Assembly (NCBI GenBank): GCA_008694505.1
Contig: VZDJ01000346.1
Location: forward strand, 8,729,244-8,793,243
Reading direction: 5' to 3'
Length of the DNA stretch: 64,000 bases
Source: Cyanoderma ruficeps
Taxonomy: Eukaryota > Chordata > Aves > Passeriformes > Timaliidae
In this document: positions 27,201 through 39,045 of the stretch, piece by piece
Numbering within the stretch: position 1 is the first letter of the stretch
How the letters are laid out: the number at the start of each line of letters is the position of its first letter
Position numbers and translations under genes: made by a program
Notes under the pieces: model-generated
What the model saw: only the letters and a program-made list of their open reading frames with translations
The model's database searches: none
Told to the model about the DNA's origin: nothing

Positions 27201-28450
27201 GATAGAGGAGTAGTGAGGAGATCGGCCTGGATAGAATAAATGGAGAATGTCTGTCTGGGTCTGGTGGATTCAGGAGTGAAAGGACCATGGTCTGCGCCAC
27301 AGGAGGGTGCTAAAGCCTGAGTGTGGTCCCTGGGTGATTGCCATGGGTGGACGATCCTCGATTGTCCTTGTCCTTAAATTATTGACATTATCTAAAGTTT
27401 ACAGAAAGACTCACTTATAAAGTGGGGGATTTGCCTTCTGACTAATGAAATTATCTGTTGCTCTTCAGGACTGCAGATAAAAAGCATCAGTCAAGAAAAG
27501 CGCTCTTTTAGTTTGACATGAATGCAATTGAACTTACATGCGTTCTTAGTATTTTCAATGGTACACCTTTGGTTACTTTTTGAAGGTGCTACAACTATCC
27601 ACCACTGTAACCAGTATATACCATGTAAAATAAGTGTTAGTGAAACCTGAATGAGTTGGTGACTTAATGGTATGTTACTTGTGATTACTTTTGTCAAACT
27701 TAAATTTATAAAACAGTTTTCACAATGTAAACTAATAGATAAAATCATGAAGAATTAGTGATCTAAGAGAATATTTCTGTGAGTTTAATTTCTTTTTTAA
27801 CTTTTTTATTTCTTGGCTGATGTTATTCAGTAGTTTTGTTACAGATGTTGTTCCATGTTTTGATTTGAAACAAGATACAGTGTTTTCTTCTTCCTCACTA
27901 AATGCTCCCTGAGCTTTCCTTCTTGGCATTAAGTGAGATTAGAGGATATTTCCAAGCTTTTTTTTACTTTCCCACATACATATTTTTTCCCCCAAGTTGT
28001 TTTCAATGTTATTTCTCCATCCTGTTGTCCAGTTTTTAATTTCTTCCTGTTGCACGTGGCTGGAGTTGCAGTTGAGCACAAACAGTAACAGTCCTGTCTC
28101 CCTAACTCTTTTCAGAATGTTTGTTTTGTTCCCTTGGGCACTCAGCTTCATTTCTTTCTGACATTCACTTTCCTACCTCGTTTTAAACCTGTCCTTATTC
28201 TTTCATTGCAACTTTGATCAAGGATAAAAAATACTTTCCATTCAAAATGATTGGCACAGATTTGGAAGAAGGTGGGGTTTTTTTTATTTGATGTTAAAAG
28301 TCATCCCTTTAGTTAGTATTACGAAAGGTATATTTGAATTCTGAACGTTCAAATTTGTGTAAGGAAGTGACATGAACATGGTGTTCATTGGAAAGAATAA
28401 CAAATGTTGAATCCTAGTATAGAGTCCATGCTGGCTGAGAGGAGGCACAC

Positions 28451-28484
28451 AAAATTAACCACTGTATTCAAAATTAACCACTGT
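28451..28484. repeat. tandem 15-mer, two copies
   Basis: AAAATTAACCACTGT occurs at 28451-28465 and again at 28470-28484. The two are separated by four bases, giving a 19-bp period, and a weak third partial unit follows. Confidence 0.8.
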
Positions 28485-31400
28485 GATTAAAAATTACACG
28501 TTATGTTATAATATAGACATATTTTGTAAAACTTTGCAACATTTACAGTGTAGTGCTGACAGCTGCACTTGACTTAATGTATAGCATTCTGGTGGTTTGG
28601 TGTGATAGACTGCTGGCTGTTTTAGAAGATAAATTACTGTTTATTTAGGTTTAAGTTAATGTTTCAAAAGCTTTTCTTACTTAAAGCAGAGCATTATAAA
28701 TAGCAATAAGTTCTCTGAAATGCTCTACACATTACAGACTGACAATTGCAAAAGAAAAGACTGATTATAAGTAGAAAACCTGTAACTACGTGTTTTGAGT
28801 AAGTTGCTCTTATGTGTACTTTTTAACATTGATTAACTAGGAAGTTTTTGCAGCCATTCATCCAGCTTTGTAGTCTAGTCCAATAGTTTTAAAGAGTGTT
28901 GTTTAAATAAGATGTAATTGATAAATTACATTTGGTGAAAATCTGTTCTTTTCCATCATGGTGTCTGAAGTTTAGCTTAAAAAGAAAGAATAAAAATAAA
29001 GTACACATTTGCCCTTGAGTTTTTAGAAATACAGCAGAGCTATTAATGTGTACTTGAAAGTTTAATTTTGGGAAATTATATTGAAGTTTTGCTCGAGACA
29101 ACTAAATAATGAAGCTTTCAACTAGGCTTCTGTGTTTAGAATTTGATCAGCTGAAAAGTAAGAAAACTATGTAAATTAAGAGAAATTATGTTTCAGACAG
29201 ATGTATGGAAGTCTCTAAAATTTAATGTACAGTTATACTCAGTAGATTTCAATTTCTTAAAGCTGTTTGAATATTCGTACATAGCAATAATACAATTACA
29301 TAGTGTTACATGTATGTTTATAGAATGCATGAAAAGCATACATGAGAGGAACTGTTGGAAATGAGTTAGAAAATGAAGTTTTGTCTTAATATAAAACTAA
29401 AAAGCCATTACTATTACTTTTGTAAAGATTGTGCTTAGTTTTTAAAATGGAGAAGAATTTTTTATTACTGTTATGTTGGTGTTGCAATTTCCTTCTGTAG
29501 ATTGTATATGCTGAGATCTCACTTTTCTTCACTGAAATGCCCATACTTCTGATTTTGCAGAATGCAGAGAAAGCTGCAGTGTTTCAGTCTTCCTGTGCCT
29601 GTAGCTGAGAAATCTTTCTACTTCAACCTTCCTGTACTGGCAAAAATGTCCTGAAGAGTACTATCTTGGGAAAAAGTTCCTCTTGTGGGTTTTGTGAAGA
29701 ATGGCTGCAAGCACAAATTTGGCTTGGACATATCTTGGACAGTAACTGAGGAAGAAAGGACTGCTAGGCTAAAATCTGACTCAAATGCTTTTCAGTTGCA
29801 TTGGGTTTTAAGATCGAAATCTTAAGGAAACCAGATGTGCATGGCTTTGTCATTCAGTCTTCTCTGCTGCTTTTTTTGCACTGCCCCATGAAATTTTGAA
29901 CCTGCTGACTAGTTTCAAACAATTTTAATGGAGAATTAGTCACTGTAAGCATATCCTAAACACTTGAGAAAATCAATAGCAGCTGGAGGGACCTTAATGG
30001 GTACACGCTTCCTTCTGACATTGGCATATATTATTCACTGCCATTTTGTTACCTCTTTGCTCTCTTTCCATCCCTAGCACTAGCCAAATGATGCTCACCA
30101 CTACAAAGAGCTTGCTTGGATAGCAAGTTCTCCAGGCAAAGCTTTGTGCCTCAGGCCTTTCACTGCTATATATTAGAGGTTTATTGTGATGATGGAAATT
30201 TGAGAGCTGAGGATTACTTAATTTGCTGGGACCCTGCTGTAGGTCTGCTATTCAGTAGTGTTTGGGATTAGGAGAAAATTTGGTCTGGACAGTATTCTGC
30301 CTTTCTCTGGAGGAAGTGGGTGGCAAGGTTATTTAGTAATAAAAACTATTACTACATCCTTGGCAGGTGCTTGGTGGAGAGAATTCTTGCACATGAGGTC
30401 TGGCTTTCTAATAAAATCCAGTAGGAAATGTGTTAGGGGAAAGTACCCTCTAAAGAAAGTGTGAAACAGAGCTGAGCTACAACCCTCCAGGACTGCGGGG
30501 AAACAAATACCATCAGTCATCTACCACCACAAAGGAAAGTGATGTCTTGGTGAAGTCTGGGGCCAGTTGAAATAGAGCTGGAGACCAGTGTTAGCCCTCT
30601 GGCAGGTGGAAGAGTGTATGAGAGAGTCACCTGAATGGATTAAGCATTTGCTAATGGTTCCCAGGTGTTGTTTAATGAATCAGGGATGTGACTGAGCCAT
30701 GCCTACAATGGTATTTTGATATTGTGGTGAACACTGCAGGATCAGCCTTGGTAAATGCTGGAGATGTACTTCTCAACTGTTCCAAATATTTCAAGGTACC
30801 TGCAACAAGGATGAGAGCATGTCCAGTCTTTGGTACAATGTCTTCCAAAATAGCACACACAAAAATATAAGCAGCTGGTGTAAGAAAAATGAATGTTCAT
30901 TGGAAAGAATAACATGTATGTTTGTTGTAGTGCTGACCAGTTCAGTAGCTGGACCTGGAAGAGGGTGAGATGCTCCTCTAACAAGCCCCAGATTGTGTGT
31001 TAGGCTGGATGTCAGCGAAACAGTCAGACTGGTCTGGAGTTTTCATGTATGGAGATAAATTGTTTAAACTTGAAATATATATCCTGTTTTGTTCTGATTT
31101 CATTTTCAAGAGATTCTTGAAATAGGTATCTGTTCTTTTATCACTCTTAACTTTATTCCATTTGCTTGTTTCTGAACACAAGTTGGAAAAGAGAACAGAA
31201 ATGCAGGCCACTTCACTCTTCTCTTAGGTTTCAGTCCGTTCTCCTAGGCATATTTTGTGTCACTCTTTTCTCCCAGTCCTTCAGGGTTAAACTGTCTCAG
31301 TCAACCTTCTTTCTCATTTTCAGTCACAGAGACTATATGGGCCAGAATGACCTATTTCAGCCCACATTAGCAGTTTTTCTGAAGGAGCTCACCTTTCTGC

Positions 31401-33446
31401 TATGTCTTTCCTCTTGACTTTTCCTTTCAGTCAACCTGGTGTGAGAGTTACTGAGTTAGAGTTCCAGGCACTGACTTTTGTAGAGCAAACATTTCAGAAT
31501 TGACTTTTATCTCTTCCATCTTTGCTTCTACAGTGATGCCAAATCTTGAGTGTTGCTGCCAGTTGCTACTGTAATATTTCTTATTTTGGGTTGGTTTTGT
31601 TTGTTTATTTTTTTTTTTTTTGTAGCTTTGAGAGCTCTAGTCATGGGTCAGACTGCACTTTGATATTAAACGCAGAATAATGTTACAGAATTAACACCAC
31701 CCCGCCCATATTCCCCCAAGCAAAGCACTGCACAAACTTTGTGTAACATGAGAGAATGAAATCTTGAAAAAGCTTATCCTAGGAGAGATTGCAGGAAAGT
31801 AATTTTGAAATGTTTATTTCTATTAAAAAGCACTTACATCATGGTAGGTGGCCTCATATTTTTTTAAAACTACAGTAAATGTATCAGAAACTTTACTAGA
31901 TGATCAGTTAACAGTTTATAATATAACTTTCTTTACACAATAGAAAGAAGATATTTGTACAACTGCCATCAAAAAGAACTTGCAAAGTCATTTTATTTGT
32001 TAGTCTGTCATGAGCGTTGAGAAACTGGGGTATATTTCTGAGAACCACTTAGTGAGAACAGCCTGTTCTATTTATCTTTGGCCGTATGACTGTGTCCCCA
32101 TAGGCTTTCAAGCGCTTGACAGCTCCTTTTCTTGTAAACAAAGCAATGTTCCTTTCAAATACCCTGGATAATCAGCTAATCAAAACAGTAGCAACATCAC
32201 AGGGAGATGTTGTTATCCAAAAATCAACAGGAAGACAGCACACGTTTTTTGATATCAGTGCAGCAGATTCCTTCTGAAGCTTCCTGGCTTACCTTTGGGG
32301 CTGCTGAGGCAGCTTTTTAGCCTGTCCACAGCATTTGTGTGGTTTTTTAACTTGTACCTCTATTTTGGAGCACGTGGCGCTGTGCTAACATAGAATTAAC
32401 ACAACAAGGCTTATGCTAACACTGGGAGGTGGATGTAAGGCCCTCATCTAATGCAGGTATCTTAAATGTGCCTTGTAGATCATCACTGCTGGTTGTTTGT
32501 GTTAATTTAACACCTGCCAAGATCGTATGCAACAAGAGGTACATAGAAGCTGATGCCTTGTTTAAATTGTTTCTTGATTGCTCCAGTTTGTCTGTTCTGC
32601 TTAACCAGACTTTAACTTCATTTGCCCCACTCCCTGCATCTCTGCTTCAAATTCCTTGGTATTTCTCCTTCATAGTCTGGGACGTAATATGAAGAGTTTA
32701 TTTTTGACATATTTCTACATGAAATAGTCCTGAAAAAAACTCCGGTGGAAAAAAAAGACCCACCAGCATGTTCTTGTCTGCCATGAAAGAGCTCAGTCTC
32801 TGAGTACTCACTCTGAGCTATGTGATTTGAAAAGATTTAAAATTGAGTTTTGTTACAGTGAGAAAAAACGTGAGCCTCAAATAGTCTTTTGAAAGTACTA
32901 GAAGCATATATATATAGAACCTATAATTTCTGTATGTAATACAGAATTCCTTAATTATTCTGCAAAATTGGAACACAGCTTGATTTGCTAAATTGTCAAT
33001 ATTTTACACTGTCATAGTTTTGAAACATACCTATATTTACATAATCTTAAAGTAAATGTGCATTAGACTATTAAATCACACCTTGCAGAAGATATACAGA
33101 TCTCATATATGGGTCACTGGATTTTTCAGTGTTATTAATACTGGATGTTTCAGTATTATGCTTCTAGTTTGCTGTTCATTAAAAAAATAATAAAATTTTC
33201 TGTACTAATTTCTAAGCAGTGCTTAACCTGTGTTAGGCAGCAGAAGTGTTGTTGTGAGGTTAGAAGTGCAATATGAGTCTGTTTATGTGTAATGCATATT
33301 ACCAATTGTATAGCAGTGGGAAAGAACCAGATATCCTTTTGAAAGCAAGATCTTGATGGTGCTTACCATTTTAGTGAAACTTGTGTACTTTAAAAGTAAT
33401 ATTGTTAAAAATTTCTATTACTGTTTGTTCTATCTTCACATGAAGA

Positions 33447-34652
33447 GGAATCATAGTGCAATTTGGAATGGTTTCTGGTGATGATCTAGTCCAACTTCAT
33501 GCTCAAAGCCAAGTCCAGTTAGAATGGGTTGCTGCAGGGCTTGGCCAGCAGCTGAATAACTCTAAGGACTGAGACTCGACCACCTCTCTGGGCAGCCAGT
33601 TCAATACTTGATCACTCTCCAAATGATGAAAAAGAGCATGCCCTGCTTGGAATTGCACAGTTCAGATTTGTACCATGAAAAGATGAGTGGCAACAGACAC
33701 AGTCTGGCTCCCACTTCTCTGTACCCTCCCAGTATGTAGCTGTAGGCAGCATTAGGATCATCCATCTCCAGACTGGACAACCCTAATTTATCTCAATCTC
33801 CCCTGAGAGAGAGCACTGGAGGTTGCTCCTGTGCCCTGGCCACCATGGTGGTCCTCTATAGATCTGCTTCTGGAGGGTCTTGAAGAGCCCTCAGCTGGGT
33901 GCAGTATTCCATAGTGTCTCACAGGGAGCTAAGGGAGCAGAATAATTGTGCCCTGCCTCCACCCTTGCGAACACAGCCCAGCACACAGTTGGCCTTTGCA
34001 ACGAGGACACGCTGCTGACCCATGGGCAGTTTGCTGCCCCCTGGGACCCTTGGATTGGCTTCTGGAAAGCTGCTCTTGAGTGGTTTGGTTGTTAGTCTGC
34101 AGTTCCCAGAATGTCTTTATCCTGGGTACTCCAGCACTCAGCGTTTACATCTGGATCTCACTGAGTTCCTGACCCTCTGTTCCTTCAGCCCCTCAAGGAT
34201 CCTTTCAATAGCAGCCCTTCCCACCAGTGCATCGCTTCCTCTCCCTGGGCTGGTACGATCCACAGTTTTGATGAGAGTGCAATCTTATCCCAGTGCAATC
34301 TCGTATCTCATCTTCAGGTCTTTAGTATGCATGTTAAAACACTATGGATTTGGTACTGATCCCTGAAGGATGCCACAAGTACTCAGTCATCAGCTGGACT
34401 TGGTACCCTGATCACAACCCTTTGAGCTTAGTGGTCCAGCCACTTTTTCACTGAACTCCCAGTGTCCAGTTGATATCTCACCAGTCTGTGAACGAGGAGA
34501 CTGCCCATGTGAGGAGGCTGTGTCAGAGCCCTTGCTAAAATGAAGACATCCTGAAGGTTGCTTCTAGTCTCGCCACAGCAGCCAACTACTTGGCCATATG
34601 AGCACTGTCCACTAGTGGAAAATAAGTTCCACTCTCCCAGTTCTTGCATCTT
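33447..34652 (-). mobile_element. CR1 LINE fragment, antisense, about 1.2 kb
   Basis: This is read on the minus strand. On the plus strand it begins with the CR1 3'-end signature GAATCATAG followed by GATGATCTAGTCCAACTTCATG. It continues through the familiar reversed 3' region: GGGCAGCCAGTTC near 33590, CTCAGCTGGGTGCAGTATTCC near 33890 (the reversed ORF2 end), and the cysteine/histidine-poor block up to TGCTAAAATGAAGAC near 34540. It is the largest mobile fragment in the window. No long open frame survives, so it is a dead copy. The upstream limit is approximate, and the part after about 34060 could belong to a different CR1 subfamily. Confidence 0.7.
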
Positions 34653-37600
34653 GCCATTTAAAATATATTTTACAGCAATATGAATAGATATCTTCTAATG
34701 ACTTGCAAAGGATATTCAGGTTATTGTTTTAGAAATGATAAAGGATGAGAAAAAGCAAGTTTTATAGAGGAAAGGAAAAAAAATGGGGATGGAGAACTCT
34801 CTGCAAGTTTGTATAGTAGATAATTTGTACCTGGGTTTTAAAATTTTAATTCATAATATTCATTGGTTTTAAACAGTTTCTTGGTTTTTTTGTTTCTATA
34901 GAACCCAATTTTCCTTGTCTGACTAGGTTTTATGAAAGCAGAGGGACAGTATTTGCATAAACAGCCAAGTGATCTCCAAGAGAGCATTACTTTCCTGTAA
35001 ACTGTGCTTATGAAGCATTTTCGAGATCTTGCACATTGAATAGGATTTGTGTGTTTTAAAAAGAGACCATGTCTTTTTTAAGGAGAAAACTTATTTGAAT
35101 TTGGAAAGCATAATGAACAAGAGAAAGAATAATGAACAGCGATTGTAAATTCCACTCATTAGGAAAGATTAAAATAAACCTCACCTGTTGTGTATTCAGG
35201 TATTGTCAATTGTAATTTGCTCTAAGCCTTGCAATAATGGTTTTAAATTGCAGTAGAAAACTGACTGACGAACTTGAATATAACTTTACTAGCCTAGGTG
35301 TCTAACATGTTACTGGTTACTTCCATAGTTGTAGAACTAACCATAATGCATCATAAAAACATTTCAGCTGATTGCTGGATTTGACACATCTGTCGAAAGT
35401 GAAAAAGGAGCCTGGTTGTGCAAAATTGTATTTGTTGTATTTGCAGAACAACACCCCAAAACAGGACCTCTTGTTCAAATTTAAGTTTTCTGGGCTTTAC
35501 TTATGATACAAGCTAGTGGGAAAAGATACCTTTGTAGGTGAGTTATTTAGAAATCATCTCTCTAGATATATCGTGAATATTTTTAGTTTTCCGCTTCTGC
35601 GGCTATTGTTTGGAATCACTATTATTAATGATAAAATGAATGGACGTTTATCAAATCTCATACCATAACTATAGTTATTAGCACTTTTAGAATTTAACTC
35701 CCTTCCCACCACCATTACGATTTTGACTTCAACTTTTAAATGTTTGTCATCTGGTGTGAGGTGGATTTATGGGAGCACAGTAATTTTAGTGCTTTTTGGC
35801 TGGGTGTTTCTGATGACATCACTGTGATCTAGACACAGTGTGTGACTCTAGTTGGTTCCAGTTTTAAATAGTTTCATAATTATGCTAGTTTTGGCAGTTT
35901 CCTTGGAACTTTCCCCATCTCTTTAATGAACACGTTTTACTTCTGGGCTTATGAGACAACCACATGTTTGAGAAATTAATAGTGTGCTCTTAAAGTTAAC
36001 ATTGAGCAGAAATGTACAGATACAGAAACCTTCTGGTTATACGTGTACTTAGAAGTGTAGTTTTTTTAAGTTCATGGCCACTCTTATCATCTTCCATTAA
36101 CTGAAGAATGCATTTGGCTTACAAAATATCAGTAACTGTTGTGAAAAATGGTGTGTATGTTCATGCTTAAAAAACCTCAAATCAACCTCTGCAGCACCCA
36201 AAAATATTTTTGATAATTGTGTATTGTAAGGAAATGAATGGATGTTGTCCCAGATTAAAAAAACAAAACCAACGTTCTTTTTTCAAATGTCAGTCAGGTT
36301 GAATTCTTCTTAAGTGTAGGTGTGCTCTCTTACTTCATATGGGTTACGTCACACAGGTATATTTCTGAGATAAATTTGTTTTGGCACTATTGTGGAACAT
36401 GTACATTTTTGCTTGTGTTTAGGTCCAGCTTGCTGTAAATGATTTACAGCCATTTTCTATCACAACAGACTTATAGCTCCAGGAAATATAAAAAGCTTGT
36501 TGTATATAATGTGTTTATAGGTTGAGATTTGAGACTTTGTTTCAAAATTAAAGATTCTCTTCCCCTTTCCTTTAAAAAACCAATGGGTCCTCAGAAGCCA
36601 AAGTGCTACTGTTTATTCCTAGGTCTCTGAAAATGGTAAAAGCTTAAACCACTCTTACTTAATCTTTGCTCATAATATTCAAAAATATTGCATAGATTTT
36701 GCGAAGTTTTGAGAACATGTATTGAACGTGATTGTAGCAGTATGTAGATAGAAAAGTTAGACCAGAATGTAATCAGGATTGATGGAGTTAACACTTCAGG
36801 AAAAGGACTTCCCCATTCTCTTCTTCCACCTTCTCTTTATTTTGTAGCTGACATAAATCTTAGAAGTCAAGTGTAATGTGATCCTATCAGACCAAGCCAT
36901 TAAATAGTTGCAGTGCAGCATTCTGTTCAGTCCATGAGTGAGCTTGGGGAAGAAGGAAATGTGCTAATTGAGCTTGGGCTTTTCTGCAAGTTCAAAACAT
37001 AAATAGTTGTGTACTGACTTACTTGAAAAAATATTTCTATGCTACATGTGAACTAGTTTCCAAGAAAGAGTATAGCTAAAAGTTATTTCAAAAATTTTAG
37101 ATTACGAATGTATGATCTAAGTTTTCTCAGTAAACTGGAGAGGAAGGAGAGTTGAGCTCTGCTGATTACAAAATATGTGTTGATGAAGAGGCTTCTATCA
37201 CACTGGGTTTAATGAAAGCTTGAAGCTCTTGCTTTTTGTCTGTCAGGTATGCCTTAAAAAGAGGTGGTTTTCTAATGAAATTACTCCATAGTTAGAAGTT
37301 CAGAGGGAGTCTCCAGGAAACTTGCATTCTTCAATGAAAAGTATCAGAAGTTTGTCAGACATGAGAAAACAAACAAATGCCCTCTAAACAGAGTTGATTC
37401 TCAACACCCATTATGGGGTTTTTATGGACTGGAATGAGGCTTTCCTGTATGACTAAAATGGCCAAATAACCATAAATTAAAAAACATCCAAGAGCTTGCT
37501 TTTCAATACTATATTAGTAAATGGAAAATCTCAAATCCTTTGTGGTAACTCATCCTTCTTATAGAAGCTATCATCTGGTCTTCTAATGTATGAAGACATC

Positions 37601-38924
37601 TGTCTTATTCAATTGCCCCAAATGAGCTAAAGCTTCTATCTTAATCTTATTTTTCCCTGACTAAGATTATATTGCTTTATTGCTTTTTTTTTTTTTCTTA
37701 GTGAAATGGGAGTTTCATTTTATCAGAGAATTTCCCTGTTTTGTTGTTCTAAGTACAGAGTGGAAGGGAAAAAAACTCTTCAGTTACTCTTGAAGTTGTG
37801 GACGTGCTTTTGAAATGTATCATTGCATGTATTAATTTTTTTTAATGAAAAGAATCCATATCAAAAAGCAAATAATGTGAAGATCCCCTTCTGTAATTTC
37901 TCTGAGATTATTAGAAAGACCAGGCAACACGTGGGGAAACACATGATCTGGCCTGTACAAAAACACAGAACCGTTTAAGCTGCTTGCTTTTGGTGTTAAG
38001 GGGACTTAAGACTATTATAATTCATACTGTGTTACTTGACATTTGTTCCCCAAAGCTTCATTTTTTGAACAAATTGTGTGATATGATCAGTGGCATGACC
38101 CAGAAAGCATTTTTTACTTTTTCTGCAAGAGACTGTGTCTATCAAAGTTATTTGGCTTAGGTCAAAAGCTGTGTTTGCATCCTCTTTAACCTGTTCTTTT
38201 AATACATTTACAAGAATATTTGCATTACTTCTCTTGGCTTTCTTACACTTGAGCCTTGTAGTTAAACTGTCATTCTGGAATGTAATGCGAGTACTACTGG
38301 TGTGTTTAAAATCCTAGATTCAGCTAATTAAGGTTTTCTTGTGTCTGCAAATCTCATCTTGAAAGGCTTATATCACATTCTGGAATTATGAGCTTCTGAA
38401 TTCCTTATGTTGAATGAACTATATAGAAGCTCAAGAGGAGCAGGTGCCCTCAGTTCATTTATCTTTTCTGGGGTCATGTTTTACTGTGGTAGAAGTCCGC
38501 AAAAATATTTTGCTTTATGAATCAGCTTCAATTAGCAGTATTAGGAAGGATGTGAGTCTGACATCTTGGAACCATCTGAGGTGCTTTCATGAGTAGGCAT
38601 ATAAGCTCATACAATTAGGTAGTTCCTCATACTTGTTTTGGTAATCTTCAGGGCTCTGTCTCTGAAGGAATGTTTCAGCAGAAATGGAGCTAGAAGAAAT
38701 ATGTTCAGTTGCAATAAGTATTTAAATGACAAGTTTCTTTTCTAAACTAAAGTTAGTGAAAGTATTAATTTTATGTTGTTCAGCTAGTTTTGTGTCAACT
38801 TCTGTAGTACAGGATTGAATTGATGGAAAAACAGTAACAGAAATTACAGAACCTTTACCAAGTTCTCCCCACATTTATTTTCTTTCTGTTTGGTTGACTT
38901 CATTGCTTTCTTTTCCTCTAGCAG

Positions 38925-39045
38925 GAAGACCACGAAAGTTGTGGTTCCAGTTCAACAAACCGCAGTACCACAGAAAGCATGAAATCAGCAGTAAAATCAC
39001 GACGAGTTCAGCAGTCTGCTTCTCCTGACCCTGATTTACCTCCAG
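38925..39045 (+). CDS. VPS13B: VPS13B exon 4: variable serine-rich linker after the chorein domain
   Basis: A 121-bp exon encoding EDHESCGSSSTNRSTTESMK to DPDLPPG, about residues 98-138. It matches human VPS13B with many substitutions (for example SAVKSRRVQQSAS where human has a different basic/Ala-rich run). The anchors ESCG, TNRST and DPDLPPG are kept. It encodes a polar, probably flexible loop out of the beta-groove, which explains the drift. The donor is CCAG|GTAATC. The acceptor is a tandem TAGCAG; I chose the second AG because it gives the human register (DG-Q followed directly by an acidic residue). Use of the first AG, with a start at 38922, would insert one Gln. The last codon is split after its first base. 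Confidence 0.95.

Larger units (their letters stand above)
3381..38924 (+). other. VPS13B: intron 3 (35.5 kb)
   Basis: Donor GTAAGA at 3381, acceptor CTCTAGCAG ending at 38924. No exon, RNA gene or intact mobile element was recognised inside. Contents seen: TA microsatellite 5469-5492; repeat copy 2 at 10011-10126; LTR-like fragment 10399-10572; poly-C with N 11645-11668; TG/TA microsatellite 12621-12646; fossil palindromic repeat 14726-14837; poly-T with N 19843-19877; short inverted repeat 21181-21237; tandem 15-mer 28451-28484; and a CR1 copy of about 1.2 kb at 33447-34652. Stretches 16260-16920, 21560-21860, 27130-27350 and 30260-31000 are richer in GC than the surroundings, but I could not identify them. 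The rest (including 3381-5468, 5493-10010, 14838-19842, 21238-28450, 28485-33446 and 34653-38924) shows nothing I can name. Confidence 0.85.

Noticed and set aside
34022..34366. 114-codon frame on the plus strand
   Set aside because: It is the wrong-strand shadow of the antisense CR1 copy.
3381..38924. Intronic microRNAs miR-599/miR-875 known from human VPS13B
   Set aside because: In human they lie hundreds of kilobases further into the gene; no matching hairpin was recognised here.
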